Shown here one piece after another: positions 1 to 11,299 of a stretch of DNA of 64,000 nt. The DNA is from Crossaster papposus (lineage: Eukaryota > Echinodermata > Asteroidea > Velatida > Solasteridae). Made by a program: the position numbers and the translations under genes. Location: contig JBAIAA010000398.1 of NCBI GenBank assembly GCA_037893245.1, positions 992,001 through 1,056,000 on the forward strand, in the 5' to 3' direction. The notes under the pieces are model-generated. The model worked only from the letters and a program-made list of their open reading frames with translations, ran no database searches and had not been told where the DNA came from. Position 1 is the first letter of the stretch; every line of letters starts with the position of its first letter.

Positions 1-589
1 CGGGCGGACATTTTGGGAGGTGGGTAGCACCGCCCGGCGCCGCCCGGCGTGGTGACAACCCTGGTTGCCTATACAATTTCGTATACATAAATCCTTCTGT
101 TAATCTTCAAGGCTATTCATGATCTTGCTCCCAGATAATGCTAAAAACCATAGGTCACTGATAATTTGCACAAGCTGCTCCAAGCTTATGGAACCAGCTA
201 CCACATGAGGTTTAGTCTGTTCAGTCCCTTTTGGTTTTTAAGAATAAGCTTAAGACTTTTTTTTTTACAAAGGCATTCGTGTAAAATTGTATTATTGTAT
301 ATTTTACATTTTGGTAAATTTCGTTGTAAAAATCATTGTTTGACATAACTTTTTTATATAATTAATATTTTTATATTATTAGACTAATGTTTTCTTTTAA
401 TTAGTATTATAAATATTTTAACAATTTTAGGGCTTGTAATGCGCATTAGGACATATTATGGTATCTGCACAAAATAAATACAATTATTTTGCTCCACTGT
501 TTCACAGCTAATAAAGTAATAGACATGGTAGATGCTGGTAAGACTTAAATACACAGATCTGACAAGATGTCAACATTCTTGGCACTTAC
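1..589. other. No gene seen; GC-rich edge
   Basis: The first 50 bases are GC-rich with a short repeat of CGCCGCCCGG. The rest is AT-rich unique sequence with T and A runs. No coding or RNA feature could be supported. Confidence 0.5.
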
Positions 590-637
590 CCTCCTCCACC
601 TCCTGCTTGGTAGTTTGATGTGTGACCACGCCCCTTG
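590..637 (-). CDS. Candidate small internal exon (unrecognised)
   Basis: On the minus strand a 48-bp open segment follows a TAG acceptor and ends at a strong donor, GTAAGTG. Joined in phase 1 to the 19-bp candidate exon at 911-929, it reads ARGVVTHQTTKQEVEE. It could be a downstream exon of the coiled-coil gene whose start is at 42378, because that gene leaves its 21.8-kb exon in phase 0 and the 911-929 segment can be read from phase 0. The distance is large and the exon is short, so this is a splice-site-based guess only. Confidence 0.3.
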
Positions 638-910
638 CTAGTAAGATCAGGCTAAAGATTTAAACCAAAATTGTGTCAACTAATTGTTAAAAGTTTTACA
701 CTATAAACATTTACATTATAAAAGGGCCAAAATTACTCACCGAAAAAAACACTTTACTAAGCAGGTGAACTGGACCAAATTTGGATAAAAATAGGTCAAA
801 CACACAGCTAAATATTTGAGAAAGATAATTATCAATCCCAATAGAATGTATTTTTATTAAATATAAATGACACTAAATTGCTAAAATTATAACAAGAAAA
901 GTAAACTTAC

Positions 911-929
911 CGTAACCATTGTTCGGAAG
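911..929 (-). CDS. Candidate 19-bp microexon
   Basis: On the minus strand a T-rich tract ending in GACAG precedes 19 bases that end at a consensus donor GTAAGTTT. In phase 0 it reads LPNNGY plus one base. Both splice sites are good and a 3' neighbour at 590-637 is phase compatible. No homology is recognised, and chance pairing of splice sites is possible. Confidence 0.3.
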
Positions 930-1002
930 CTGTCATAAAAAGAATATAAAAAAAACAATCAAAAAGGAGTACCTGTCTTAAACATTATTCCCAATTCAAT
1001 CT

Positions 1003-1007
1003 TGATA

Positions 1008-1061
<54 letters not shown>

Positions 1062-1368
1062 TTCTGGTAATGAAACCAAGGATCCTTCAAAAGCGCTCAA
1101 GGCACTGTAGCTCGTAAGCCAGAAGAAACCCGTAGACAGAGGCTGTGTCAGCCAGGAACACCGGGGCAAACCCCTTCTCTTAGCGATAAGTGTTCTGGGT
1201 TCTTTTACGTGCATTATACAATTTTATAATATAAAATGGGAAAGATATATACACACATTATAAATTATACAACACACGGGACCTACAACTTTACGTCCCA
1301 TCTGAAGGACGAAGCAATAGTGGTTTAATTGCCTTGCTTAAGGACACACGTGTTGACAGCCGGGAATA
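1003..1368 (-). mobile_element. 5'-truncated tRNA-derived SINE
   Basis: This is a minus-strand copy of the SINE that is complete at 39161-39546. It keeps the body, including the CCTTGCTTAAGGACACACGT segment next to the tRNA head and the TTTTACGTGCAT segment. It breaks off inside the tRNA-like head near 1366. The 3' tail is an (ATT)n microsatellite at 1008-1061. The asparagine-rich reading frame here is a product of that tail. Confidence 0.8.
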
Positions 1369-1784
1369 ACCACCCCTCCAAAATCCTCCGGGCCGTATAT
1401 AATAATTTTGGAGGATTGAGGATTTATGGCAAAATATTTGTTGATTTTAAAAGATGCATTGTGTTGAGGTCATATGCTGTTTTTCCAGAACTGTAAGATT
1501 TTTACAAACTTTACAGGAAGCCAAATTAAAACTTGCTGTGGCAGAACATTATCAGATTCTTCTGTGAAATATAACTCTCTTGGAACAACATTTTCTGGCC
1601 CAGTATTTCATGTATGCAATATCGTGTTAGGGATATAAACCATCTGGGTCAGTTCAGTTGCCTGGAATGTAATTTAACGAAAAGGTGAAATTATGAGAAT
1701 TTTGCTTATCGACATTACACAAATATCTACTCAGCAGTCCGTCATTGCTGGTGTCGCATTGACACTCTTCTGCGCGCACACGTG

Positions 1785-1907
1785 TAGTCTTGGATTCCAG
1801 ATTTGCTTAATTACCGGTAGCAGTGGGAAGTTTTTACAGCACCCCACAAATCAAAAGTCTAAATATAATAAAGTCGAGTGCACGTAGACGTCTTGGATCC
1901 AAGACTA
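1785..1907. mobile_element. Short MITE with TAGTCTTGG termini
   Basis: The left end starts TAGTCTTGGATTCCAGA. The right end, read on the other strand, starts TAGTCTTGGATCCAAGACG. The termini resemble those of the 10136-10396 element, which has a 9-bp TSD. Here the flanking bases match only loosely, so the TSD is not confirmed. Confidence 0.45.
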
Positions 1908-1997
1908 CATACGTATTCATAAATTTTACTGTGTCTATCCACAACAAAACAATTTTGTTTTAAAAGAGTTACAGTTAGGGGATGTCAAAAAAAACGT

Positions 1998-2109
1998 GCC
2001 CCGCTAGCCGGGACAATAGTGGGGACTTGGCCGGGGTTGTACAGTTTATTGCCCCGCTGTACTGGGACAATAGCGGGGACTTTGCCGGGATTGTACAAAT
2101 GCCGGGCGG
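1998..2109. repeat. Two-copy tandem repeat, about 52 bp
   Basis: Two adjacent GC-rich units share GCCCCGCT, GGGACAATAG and GGGGACTT blocks. The second runs into GCCGGGCGG. No coding role is seen. Confidence 0.6.
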
Positions 2110-2451
2110 TTAAGCTTAATATCTACATTTAGGAAATAAAATACAATACAAAAATCGTCAAGCCAACTTCAAGATGTACAGATTAAGCTTTTGGTGCTGT
2201 GATTATTTCTTGAATTCTTATTTCTAATGATAACTAGTACACATAATACTTACAAGAGATTGACAAAGTTAATGATGCCCCAAAACATTTCTCCAATGAA
2301 CGCCAACCTCCATGGCGATCTAGAATCCAGCATCTGACCTGTTGGAAGAGAAACAGACCACAGCAATAAACTAAATTCTTACAGAACTGCAAGGCTCCAC
2401 ATGCCTGTAGTACCGGTATGTTTCAACTTTTTGGTCTGCTTTCCGAGTTAA

Positions 2452-2746
2452 AGGTAGGATACACCATTGGTAATTGCTTGAATTATCATGAATGGGTAGA
2501 TTTGGGGGTTGTATTTTATAGTAAATACCGTTTTACTGAGCTGTCCAAAGTTTTACAGTCATTGATGCCGAGAAAAGCACGAAAAACAGCCTTTGTTTTC
2601 AACCGACATCGAGCAGTTATTCTTTGTTATTTCTGTTTATTCGCGATCGCCGTAAATTATTAATTATTTACTTTCAAATGAGTAAGATATTTCTCAATAA
2701 TTTGGGAGTAAATATTTTCGAAATCTGCAAATGGTGTATCCTACCT
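2452..2746. mobile_element. Kolobok-like MITE with TTAA target site
   Basis: The TIR AGGTAGGATACACCATT is present at both ends and is flanked on both sides by TTAA (2448-2451 and 2747-2750). A TTAA target with a purine-rich terminus is known from the Kolobok group, while piggyBac ends usually begin with CC, so Kolobok is the better guess. Related single ends lie near 34975-35025 and 15490-15535. No transposase is encoded. Confidence 0.65.
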
Positions 2747-3175
2747 TTAAACACTTTTTAACCAATTATATTTAAGGAATTACTATCAGTTAGTCTTGGG
2801 TACTCTTTTGCTTCTAATCATGTTGTGTCGGCATCACAGTAAAAAAGTCTGTATTCTGCCGACAGTTATAATTGGAAGGTGAAATCTGTTTTTATTCCTC
2901 AAGACTCACAGTTTTGATTATTACACTGGCTCGGACCCGTATCACCAGATCATGTCCAAATGCTAACCTTAACCCTCCTAAATCCTCCGAAATACCGGTA
3001 CATGTAACTATGATTTTGCACACACCCATAGGGAGTTATGGTTAAAAAAGCAATAACTAGGGTCCAGTAACTTGGACAATATGTACCTGTTTCATTTAAT
3101 TTAATTTTATTTTATTTGTCTTAAATCGTGGCCCGGGGGCCAAATTCTTGACAATTTAATTAAAAAAGATGCTTA

Positions 3176-3365
3176 TTAACCAGTTCGCACCGGATGACGA
3201 ATATAAACGCAAAGTTTTCCCCAGATTCAAAACAAATGACGCATAAACACGCCACGAGCAAGGCCGGAAATGTCTGTCAGCAGCGAGCAAGGCCGGAAAT
3301 GCGTGGGTGCATGTGCTTCCCGGTACTGGCGGCCTGAACCTGCTTCAGATCGAGTTTCGTTAAAA
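3176..3365. mobile_element. piggyBac-like MITE, right end missing
   Basis: It begins TTAACCAGTTCGCACCGG and matches the first about 190 bp of the complete copy at 17331-17572. At 3366 the similarity stops and the unrelated repeat block at 3366-3790 begins, so the right terminus was lost to a rearrangement. Confidence 0.65.
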
Positions 3366-3790
3366 ATAATTAGTCTGGTTGATACGTTGATAAATTGTAG
3401 AAGAATGGACAGGGCCCTTGCAGAGTCGAAGAACCAGACCAAAGAGTACACACCAACACCAAATCGTAGAAAAAAAGTGCTACTCCATAGACTTGTGCAC
3501 AAAAGAAATGTTACACGATGCTACACGTGTAATTCAGAGGGAACGAAAATGAGGGGGTTGTGTCCTGTAGCAAAAAAGTGCTACTCCGTAGACTTGTGCA
3601 CAAACGAAATGTTACACGATGCTACACGTGTAATTCAGAGGGAACGAAAATGAGGGGGTTGTGTCCTGTAGCAAAAAAAGTGCTACTCCATAGACTTGTG
3701 CACAAAAGAAATGTTACACGATTCTACACGATGCTACACGTAATGTAATTCAGCGAACGAAAAAGAAGGGGGTTGTGTCTTGTAGCAACA
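3366..3790 (+). repeat. Block R copy 1 with about 101-bp tandem units
   Basis: A unique-looking head (3366-3475) is followed by about three units starting near 3476, 3577 and 3679. Each unit has ACTTGTGCACAAA and the palindrome TACACGTGTA, the last one in altered form. The same head and units recur at 10598-11285, and a short piece of the head at 6811-6863. The head can be read as a peptide containing SLVDTLINCRRMDRALA in both long copies, but the units drift out of frame, so I do not call a gene. Confidence 0.7.
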
Positions 3791-4086
3791 AAAATGACTT
3801 GTAATGACTCGAGTCCACGACTCGAATCACGATTGTTGGCGGGTCGAGTATACTACCGATATGTAAATTACTCGAGTAGACTGTTCCAGATTCAATGCAG
3901 GCAACTTGACTCGAATGGACTTGTGTTCCTCATTAGACTGACTCGACTTAAGTAAAGGTTAACAACGCCTATATAGCTTAAAAATAACAGCAAATTTGTT
4001 CGAAAAAATATCACATGAGTCTATGGTAGTGGATGTAGCCATGCTGCATTGACTCGTGTAATATCAAGCCGAGGCCAGTTAATATT
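3791..4086. other. Spacer before array A
   Basis: This stretch is rich in ACTCGA motifs and ends with a segment (4017-4052) that recurs just before the second array block at 6864-6899. No gene is seen. Confidence 0.5.
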
Positions 4087-6486
4087 CGGTCGGCGTGTCT
4101 CAACGGTCGGCCTGCCTCAACGGTCGGCCTGTCTCAACGGTCGGCCTGTCTCAACGTGGGTCGGCGTGTCTCAACGTGGGTCGGCGTGTCTCAACGTGGG
4201 TCGGCGTGTCTCAACGTGGGTCGGCGTGTCTCAACGTGGGTCGGCGTGTCTCAACGTTGGTCGGCGTGTCTCAATGTGGGTCGACGTGTCTCAACGTGGG
4301 TCGACGTGTCTCAACGTGGGTCGACTCACCCTACTCAACTTTCCCTACACCTACTCTCCCTTCCCTACACCTACTCACTCTACTCACCCTTCCCTACACC
4401 TACTCATTCTACTCACCCTTCCCTACACCTACTCACCCTTCCCTACACCTACTCACCCTTCCCTACACCTACCCACCCTTCCCTACACCTACTCACCCTA
4501 CGGTCGGCGTGTCTCGACGTGGGTCGACGTGTTGAGACGTGGGTCGACGTGGGTCGACGTAACGAGACACTTTGATGTGTCGAGACCTGTCGACCGTTGA
4601 GACACGTGTCTCAACGGTCGGCGTGTCTCAACGGTCGGCGTGTCTCAACGGTCGGCGTACCTCAACAGTCGGCGTGTCTCAACGGTCGGCGTGTCTTAAC
4701 GGTCGGCCTGTCTCACCCTACTCACCCTTCTCTACACCTACTCACCCTTCCCTACACCTACTCACCTTTCCCTACACCTACTCACCCTTCCCTACACCTA
4801 CTCACCCTTCCCTACACCTACCCATCCTTCCCTACACCTACTCACCCTACGGTCGGCGTGTCTCGACGTGGGTCGACGTGTTGAGACTTGGGTCGACGTG
4901 GGTCGACGTAACGAGACACTTTGATGTGTCGAGACCTGTCGACCGTTGAGACACGTGTCTCAACGGTCGGCGTGTCTCAACGGTCGGCGTGTCTCAACGG
5001 TCGGCGTACCTCAACGGTCGGCGTGTCTCAACGGTCGGCGTGTCTCAACGGTCGGCCTGTCTCACCCTACTCACCCTTCTCTACACCTACTCACCCTTCC
5101 CTACACCTACTCACCCTTCCCTACACCTACTCACCCTTCCCTACACCTACCCATCCTTCCCTACACCTACTCACCCTACGGTCGGCGTGTCTCGACGTGG
5201 GTCGACGTGTTGAGACGTGGGTCGACGTAGGTCGACGTAACGAGACACTTTGATGTGTCGAGACCTGTCGACCGTTGAGACACGTGTCTCAACGGTCGGC
5301 GTGTCTCAACGGTCGGCGTGTCTCAACGGTCGGCGTGTCTCAACGGTCGGCCTGTCTCACCCTACTCACCCTTCTCTACACCTACTCACCCTTCCCTACA
5401 CCTACTCACCCTTCCCTACACCTACTCACCCTACGGTCGGCGTGTCTCGACGTGGGTCGACGTGTTGAGACGTGGGTCGACGTGGGTCGACGTAACGAGA
5501 CACTTTGATGTGTCGAGACCTGTCGACCGTTGAGACACGTGTCTCAACGGTCGGCGTGTCTCAACGGTCGGCGTGTCTCAACGGTCGGCGTACCTCAACG
5601 GTCGGCGTGTCTCAACGGTCGGCGTGTCTCAACGGTCGGCCTGTCTCACCCTACTCACCCTTCTCTACACCTACTCACCCTTCCCTACACCTACTTACGC
5701 TACTCACCCTTCCCTACACCTACTCACCCTTCCCTACACCTACTCACCCTACGGTAGGCGTGTCTCGACGTGGGTCGACATGTCTCGACATGGGTCGACG
5801 TGGGTCGACGTAACGAGACACTTTGATGTGTCGAGACCTGTCGACCGTTGAGACACGTGTCTCAACGGTCGGCGTGTCTCAACGGTCGCCGTGTCTCAAC
5901 GGTCGGCGTACCTCAACGGTCGGCGTGTCTCAACGGTCGGCGTGTCTCAACGGTCGGCGTGTCTCACCCTACTCACCCTTCCCTACACCTACTCACCCTT
6001 CCCACCCATCCCCACACCTACTCACCCTTCCCACCCTTCCCTACACCTACTCACCCTACCCACCCTACCCACCCTACTCAACCCACTCCACGGCGAGTTG
6101 TCTCAACGGTCGGCGTGTCTCAACGGTCATCGTGTCTCAACGGTCATCGTGTCTCAATGGTCGGCGTGTCTCAACGGTCATCGTGTCCCAACGGTCGGCG
6201 TGTCTCAACTTGGGTCGACATGTCTCAACGTGGGTCGCCATGTCTCAACGTGGGTCGCCGTGTCTCAACAAGGGTCCACGTGTCTCAACTTGGGTCGACG
6301 TGTCTCAACGTGGGTCGCCGTGTCTCAACGTGGGTCGACGTGTCTCAACGTGGGTCGACGTGTCTCAACAGGGGTCGACGTGTCTCAACGCGAGTCGACG
6401 TGTCTCAACGTGGGTCGACGTGTCTCAACGTGGGTCGACGTGTCTCAACGTGGGTCGGCGTGTCTCAACGGTCGGCCTGTCTAACG
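4087..6486 (+). repeat. Satellite array A, block 1
   Basis: Three monomer types alternate: TCTCAACGGTCGGCGTG (17 bp), TCTCAACGTGGGTCGGCGTG (20 bp) and CTACTCACCCTTCCCTACAC (20 bp). In 4560-5850 they form higher-order units of about 255-350 bp. Each higher-order unit carries a CACTTTGATGTGTCGAG marker, first at about 4569, followed by a perfect 30-bp palindrome, first at 4591-4620. All three plus-strand frames stay open for long distances because the monomers lack stop triplets, so the open frames are not evidence of coding. Confidence 0.92.
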
Positions 6487-6803
6487 GTTTCCACAATTAT
6501 TTTTAAAATACAATATAAAAGCATACATAAGGTTGCTGATCGCGATCCCAAAGTAGCGCAAAGCATGATGGGTAGACAAGGGAGCTGTTTTGTGACTAAA
6601 CCAATTTTTTCGGCCCAGTATGCCTTCTCGGCAAGCTCTTTGTGCTTTTCATCATTTACTACAACACCTCTGGCCCTCAAATACGATGAGAGTTGGTCTT
6701 CTTTTTTAGATTGAGGAATTTTTTTGACGACATATTTTCGAGTGGTTCGCCTATACCCAGCACGATATGAGACCAATGAATTTGTGGCTTGAGCCAGTAG
6801 CAA
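6487..6803 (-). pseudogene. SAP-like coding fragment, copy 1
   Basis: A minus-strand open frame shares nearly all of its sequence with the longer copy at 9470-9960. The recognisable part reads SSYLRARGVVVNDEKHKEL, which resembles the helix-extension-helix of SAP DNA-binding domains (L-x-x-Y-L-x-x-R-G). The frame runs directly into the satellite and its 5' side is cut off near 6803. It looks like the coding relic of a repeated element that travels with the satellite. Family assignment is uncertain. Confidence 0.5.
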
Positions 6804-6810
6804 TGCTACA

Positions 6811-6863
6811 TGCTACAGAAGCAATTAGTCTGGTTGATACGTTGATAAATTGTAGAAGAATGG
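6811..6863 (+). repeat. Block R fragment
   Basis: About 50 bases match the start of block R at 3366 and 10598. They sit between the SAP-like fragment and the spacer that precedes the second array block, which shows that spacer, array, coding fragment and block R were duplicated as a unit. Confidence 0.65.
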
Positions 6864-6903
6864 AGTCTATGAGTCTATGGTAGTGGATGTAGCCATGCTG
6901 CAT

Positions 6904-9466
6904 TGAATATTCGGTCGGCGTGTCTCAACGGTCGGCCTGTCTCAACGGTCGGCCTGTCTCAACGGTCGGCCTGTCTCAACGTGGGTCGGCGTGTCTCAAC
7001 GTGGGTCGGCGTGTCTCAACGTGGGTCGGCGTGTCTCAACGTGGGTCGGCGTGTCTCAACGTGGGTCGACGTGTCTCAACGTGGGTCGACGTGTCTCAAC
7101 GTGGGTCGACTCACCCTACTCAACTTTCCCTACACCTACTCTCCCTTCCCTACACCTACTCACTCTACTCACCCTTCCCTACACCTACTCATTCTACTCA
7201 CCCTTCCCTACACCTACTCACCCTTCCCTACACCTACTCACCCTTCCCTACACCTACCCACCCTTCCCTACACTTACTCACCCTACGGTCGGCGTGTCTC
7301 GACGTGGGTCGACGTGTTGAGACGTGGGTCGACGTGGGTCGACGTAACGAGACACTTTGATGTGTCGAGACCTGTCGACCGTTGAGACACGTGTCTCAAC
7401 GGTCGGCGTGTCTCAACGGTCGGCGTGTCTCAACGGTCGGCGTACCTCAACGGTCGGCGTGTCTCAACGGTCGGCGTGTCTCAACGGTCGGCGTGTCTCA
7501 CCCTACTCACCCTTCTCTACACCTACTCACCCTTCCCTACACCTACTCACCCTTCCCTACACCTACTCACCCTTCCCTACACCTACTCACCCTTCCCTAC
7601 ACCTACTCACCCTTCCCTACACCTACTCACCCTTCCCTACACCTACCCATCCTTCCCTACACCTACTCACCCTACGGTCGGCGTGTCTCGACGTGGGTCG
7701 ACGTGTTGAGACGTGGGTCGACGTGGGTCGACGTAACGAGACACTTTGATGTGTCGAGAACTGTCGACCGTTGAGACACGTGTCTCAACGGTCGGCGTGT
7801 CTCAACGGTCGGCGTGTCTCAACGGTCGGCGTACCTCAACGGTCGGCGTGTCTCAACGGTCGGCGTGTCTCAACGGTCGGCCTGTCTCACCCTACTCACC
7901 CTTCTCTACACCTACTCACCCTTCCCTACACCTACTCACCCTTCCCTACACCTACTCACCCTTCCCTACACCTACTCACCCTTCCCTACACCTACTCACC
8001 CTTCCCTACACCTACCCATCCTTCCCTACACCTACTCACCCTACGGTCGGCGTGTCTCGACGTGGGTCGACGTGTTGAGACGTGGGTCGACGTGGGTCGA
8101 CGTAACGAGACACTTTGATGTGTCGAGACCTGTCGACCGTTGAGACACGTGTCTCAACGGTCGGCGTGTCTCAACGGTCGGCGTGTCTCAACGGTCGGCG
8201 TACCTCAACGGTCGGCGTGTCTCAACGGTCGGCGTGTCTCAACGGTCGGCCTGTCTCACCCTACTCACCCTTCTCTACACCTACTCACCCTTCCCTACAC
8301 CTACTCACCCTTCCCTACACCACTCACCCTTCCCTACACCTACCCATCCTTCCCTACACCTACTCACCCTACGGTCGGCGTGTCTCGACGTGGGTCGACG
8401 TGTTGAGACGTGGGTCGACGTGGGTCGACGTAACGAGACACTTTGATGTGTCGAGACCTGTCGACCGTTGAGACACGTGTCTCAACGGTCGGCGTGTCTC
8501 AACGGTCGGCGTGTCTCAACGGTCGGCGTACCTCAACGGTCGGCGTACCTCAACGGTCGGCGTGTCTCAACGGTCGGCGTGTCTCAACGGTCGGCCTGTC
8601 TCACCCTACTCACCCTTCTCTACACCTACTCACCCTTCCCTACACCTACTTACGCTACTCACCCTTCCCTACACCTACTCACCCTTCCCTACACCTACTC
8701 ACCCTACGGTCGGCGTGTCTCGACGTGGGTCGACATGTCTCGACATGGGTCGACGTGGGTCGACGTAACGAGACACTTTGATGTGTCGAGACCTGTCGAC
8801 CGTTGAGACACGTGTCTCAACGGTCGGCGTGTCTCAACGGTCGGCGTGTCTCAACGGTCAGCGTACCTCAACGGTCGGCGTGTCTCAACGGTCGGCGTGT
8901 CTCAACGGTCGGCCTGTCTCACCCTACTCACCCTTCCCTACACCTACTCACCCTTCCCACCCATCCCTACACCTACTCACCCTTCCCACCCTTCCCTACA
9001 CCTACTCACCCTACCCACCCTACCCACCCTACTCACCCTACTCACCCTACTCAACCCACTCCACGGCGAGTTGTCTCAACAGTCGGCGTGTCTCAACGGT
9101 CATCGTGTCTCAACGGTCGGCGTGTCTCAACGGTCATCGTGTCCCAACGGTCGGCGTGTCTCAACTTGGGTCGACGTGTCTCAACGTGGGTCGCCGTGTC
9201 TCAACAAGGGTCGACGTGTCTCAACTTGGGTCGACGTGTCTCAACGTGTGTCGCTGTGTCTCAACGTGGGTCGACAGGTCTCAACGTGGGTCGACGTGTC
9301 TCAACAGGGGTCGACGTGTCTCAACGCGAGTCGACGTGTCTCAACGCGAGTCGACGTGTCTCAACGCGAGTCGACGTGTCTCAACGTGGGTCGACGTGTC
9401 TCAACGTGGGTCGGCGTGTCTCAACGGTCGGCCTGTCTCAACGGTCGGCCTGTCTCAACGGTTTCC
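6904..9466 (+). repeat. Satellite array A, block 2
   Basis: This has the same three monomers and higher-order units as block 1, in the same orientation, with markers near 7354, 7744, 8113, 8441 and 8775. The spacer before it lacks about 32 bases present at 4053-4085. The last 400 bp consist of 20-bp monomers, like the end of block 1. Blocks 1 and 2 are a tandem duplication of a segment of roughly 2.8 kb. Confidence 0.92.
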
Positions 9467-9960
9467 ACAATTATTTTTAAAATACAATATAAAAGCATAC
9501 ATAAGGTTGCTGATCGCGATCCCAAAGTAGCGCAAAGCATGATGGGTAGACAAGGGAGCTGTTTTGTGACTAAACCAATTTTTTCGGCCCAGTATGCCTT
9601 CTCGGCAAGCTCTTTGTGCTTTTCATCATTTACTACAACACCTCTGGCCCTCAAATACGATGAGAGTTGGTCTTCTTTTTTAGATTGAGGAATTTTTTTG
9701 ACGACATATTTTCGAGTGGTTCGCCTATACCCAGCACGATATGAGACCAATGAATTTGTGGCTCGAGCCAGTAGCAATGCTACATGCTCAGGGTTCGATT
9801 TACCCGGGTGCACGCGTGCAGACATATATTTATCAGCCCCAGTGAGAATACGAATAAAGTTGGTTGAATACTTTACCAGATAATGTACGAACGTGTTATT
9901 TATTTCATAAATCCATAATTTATTCCTTGCAGCAGTTTCAGAATCAGTAAACTTGCGCAC
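9421..9960 (-). pseudogene. SAP-like open frame abutting array A
   Basis: This is the longest non-repeat open frame nearby, 179 codons, but it begins without a clear ATG and its last 15-20 codons are satellite. Visible motifs are a basic stretch RAGYRRTTRKYVVKKIP near residues 95-111, then SSYLRARGVVV with a following charged helix, like a SAP domain. Copies occur at 6487-6803 and, inverted and frameshifted, at 55223-55530. I infer an exon of a repeated element or gene family rather than a complete gene. No product is recognised. Confidence 0.5.
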
Positions 9961-10135
9961 GCCGTCGCGTCGCGTCGCGTCATGTTCTAGCGCTAGTGCT
10001 ATTTTTGTAATCGGGAAAGCCCTCCATATTCGTACGTTAGTACACGTTGTTTACGGGAGTGACGTCATACAGGGGTTATCGTAATTGACTTAATTGTGGC
10101 TACCCCTCTAGGCAATATTTGCTCAGCACTCGCTG

Positions 10136-10396
10136 TAGTCTTGGTGCAAGACGTTGTTGTTCATTATCACGCAACTATCTCGATTTAGTGCCCCTGTGCC
10201 TAACGACTATCAAACAATAGAGGGTGCTGTTGGGAAACTTCCAGATAACCACCACACATCGGCTCAGAACAGATTCGCGGCTTCCAGAATACGCCCTCTA
10301 TCGGTGGAATAGTAGCGACGCGTATAGTGTTGAGTACATAGGCCCTATGGTTTTATGGTTTTACTAACTCAACAAGAACGTCTTGCACCAAGACTA
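10136..10396. mobile_element. MITE with 9-bp TSD (MULE-like)
   Basis: The TIR starts TAGTCTTGGTGCAAGACG at both ends, with one mismatch over about 26 bp. The element is flanked by a perfect 9-bp duplication, CACTCGCTG (10127-10135 and 10397-10405). A 9-bp TSD points to the Mutator group. The terminal 18 bases can also fold on themselves (GTCTTG paired with CAAGAC). Non-coding. Confidence 0.85.
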
Positions 10397-10510
10397 CACT
10401 CGCTGTCGCACGCACGTGTTGCACGCGCTGTCAGTGAATTGTGATTTTTGCAACGGCGGCCGCGGAGTATAGTACGAGTTTGCAAAATTAATGGTGCATG
10501 TAACTTTTTG

Positions 10511-10546
10511 CTGGTGCATGTAGGTTTTTTGGTCTACATGCACCAG
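10511..10546. other. Perfect 13-bp stem hairpin
   Basis: CTGGTGCATGTAG is followed by a 10-base loop and its exact complement. It lies among TGCATG repeats just before a T9 tract. The function is unknown. Confidence 0.7.
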
Positions 10547-10597
10547 TGCATGCAACTTTTTTTTTGTAAAACGAACCCTGTACATGCTACAGAAGCA

Positions 10598-11285
10598 ATT
10601 AGTCTGGTTGATACGTTGATAAATTGTAGAAGAATGGACAGGGCCCTTGCAGGGTCGAAGAACCAGACCAAAGAGTACACACCAACACCAAATCGTAGAA
10701 AAAAAGTGCTACTCCATAGACTTGTGCACAAACGAAATGTTACACAATTCTACACGTGTAATAAAGCTAACGAAAAAGAAGGGATGTGTCCTGTAGCAAA
10801 CAAAGTGCTACTCCATAGACTTGTGCACAAAAGAAATGTTACACGATTCTACACGTGTAATTCAGCGAACGAAAAAGAAGGGGCATGTGTCCTGTAGCAA
10901 CGAAAGTGCTACTCCATAGACTTATGCACAAACGAAATGTTACATGATGCTACACGTGTAATTCAGAGAACGAAAAAGAAGGGGTTGTGTCCTGTAGCAA
11001 AAAAGTGCTACTCCGTAGACTTATGCACAAACGAAATGTTACACGATTCTACACGTGTAATAAAGCGAACGAAAAAGAAGGGATGTGTCCTGTAGCCAAA
11101 AAAGTGCTACTCCATAGACTTGTGCACAAAAGAAATGTTACACGATTCTACACGTGTAATAAAGCGAACGAAAAAGAAGGGATGTGTCCTGTAGCTAAAA
11201 AAGTGCTACTCCATAGACTTGTGCACAAAAGAAATGTTACACGATGCTACACGTGTAATTCAGCGAACGAAAAAGTTTTGATGGT
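10598..11285 (+). repeat. Block R copy 2 with about 98-bp tandem units
   Basis: This has the same head as 3366-3475, then six units beginning near 10705, 10804, 10905, 11004, 11103 and 11202. Every unit keeps TACACGTGTA and ACTTRTGCACAAA. Units include in-frame variants of CPVAKKVLLHRLVHKRNVT, but unit length is not a multiple of three throughout and no gene structure is seen. Confidence 0.75.
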
Positions 11286-11299
11286 CTGTGGAAACCTAT

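Noticed and set aside
996-1214. Polyasparagine protein
   Set aside because: It is the translated (ATT)n tail of a SINE.
4330-4500. CRISPR-like regular repeats
   Set aside because: Repeats are head-to-tail monomers without unique spacers, in animal DNA.
4087-9466. Very long open frames in all three plus frames, rich in VSTVGVSQRSACLNG-like repeats
   Set aside because: Short GC-rich monomers without stop triplets stay open in every frame at once. Unit lengths vary and are not multiples of three. This is satellite composition, not a protein.
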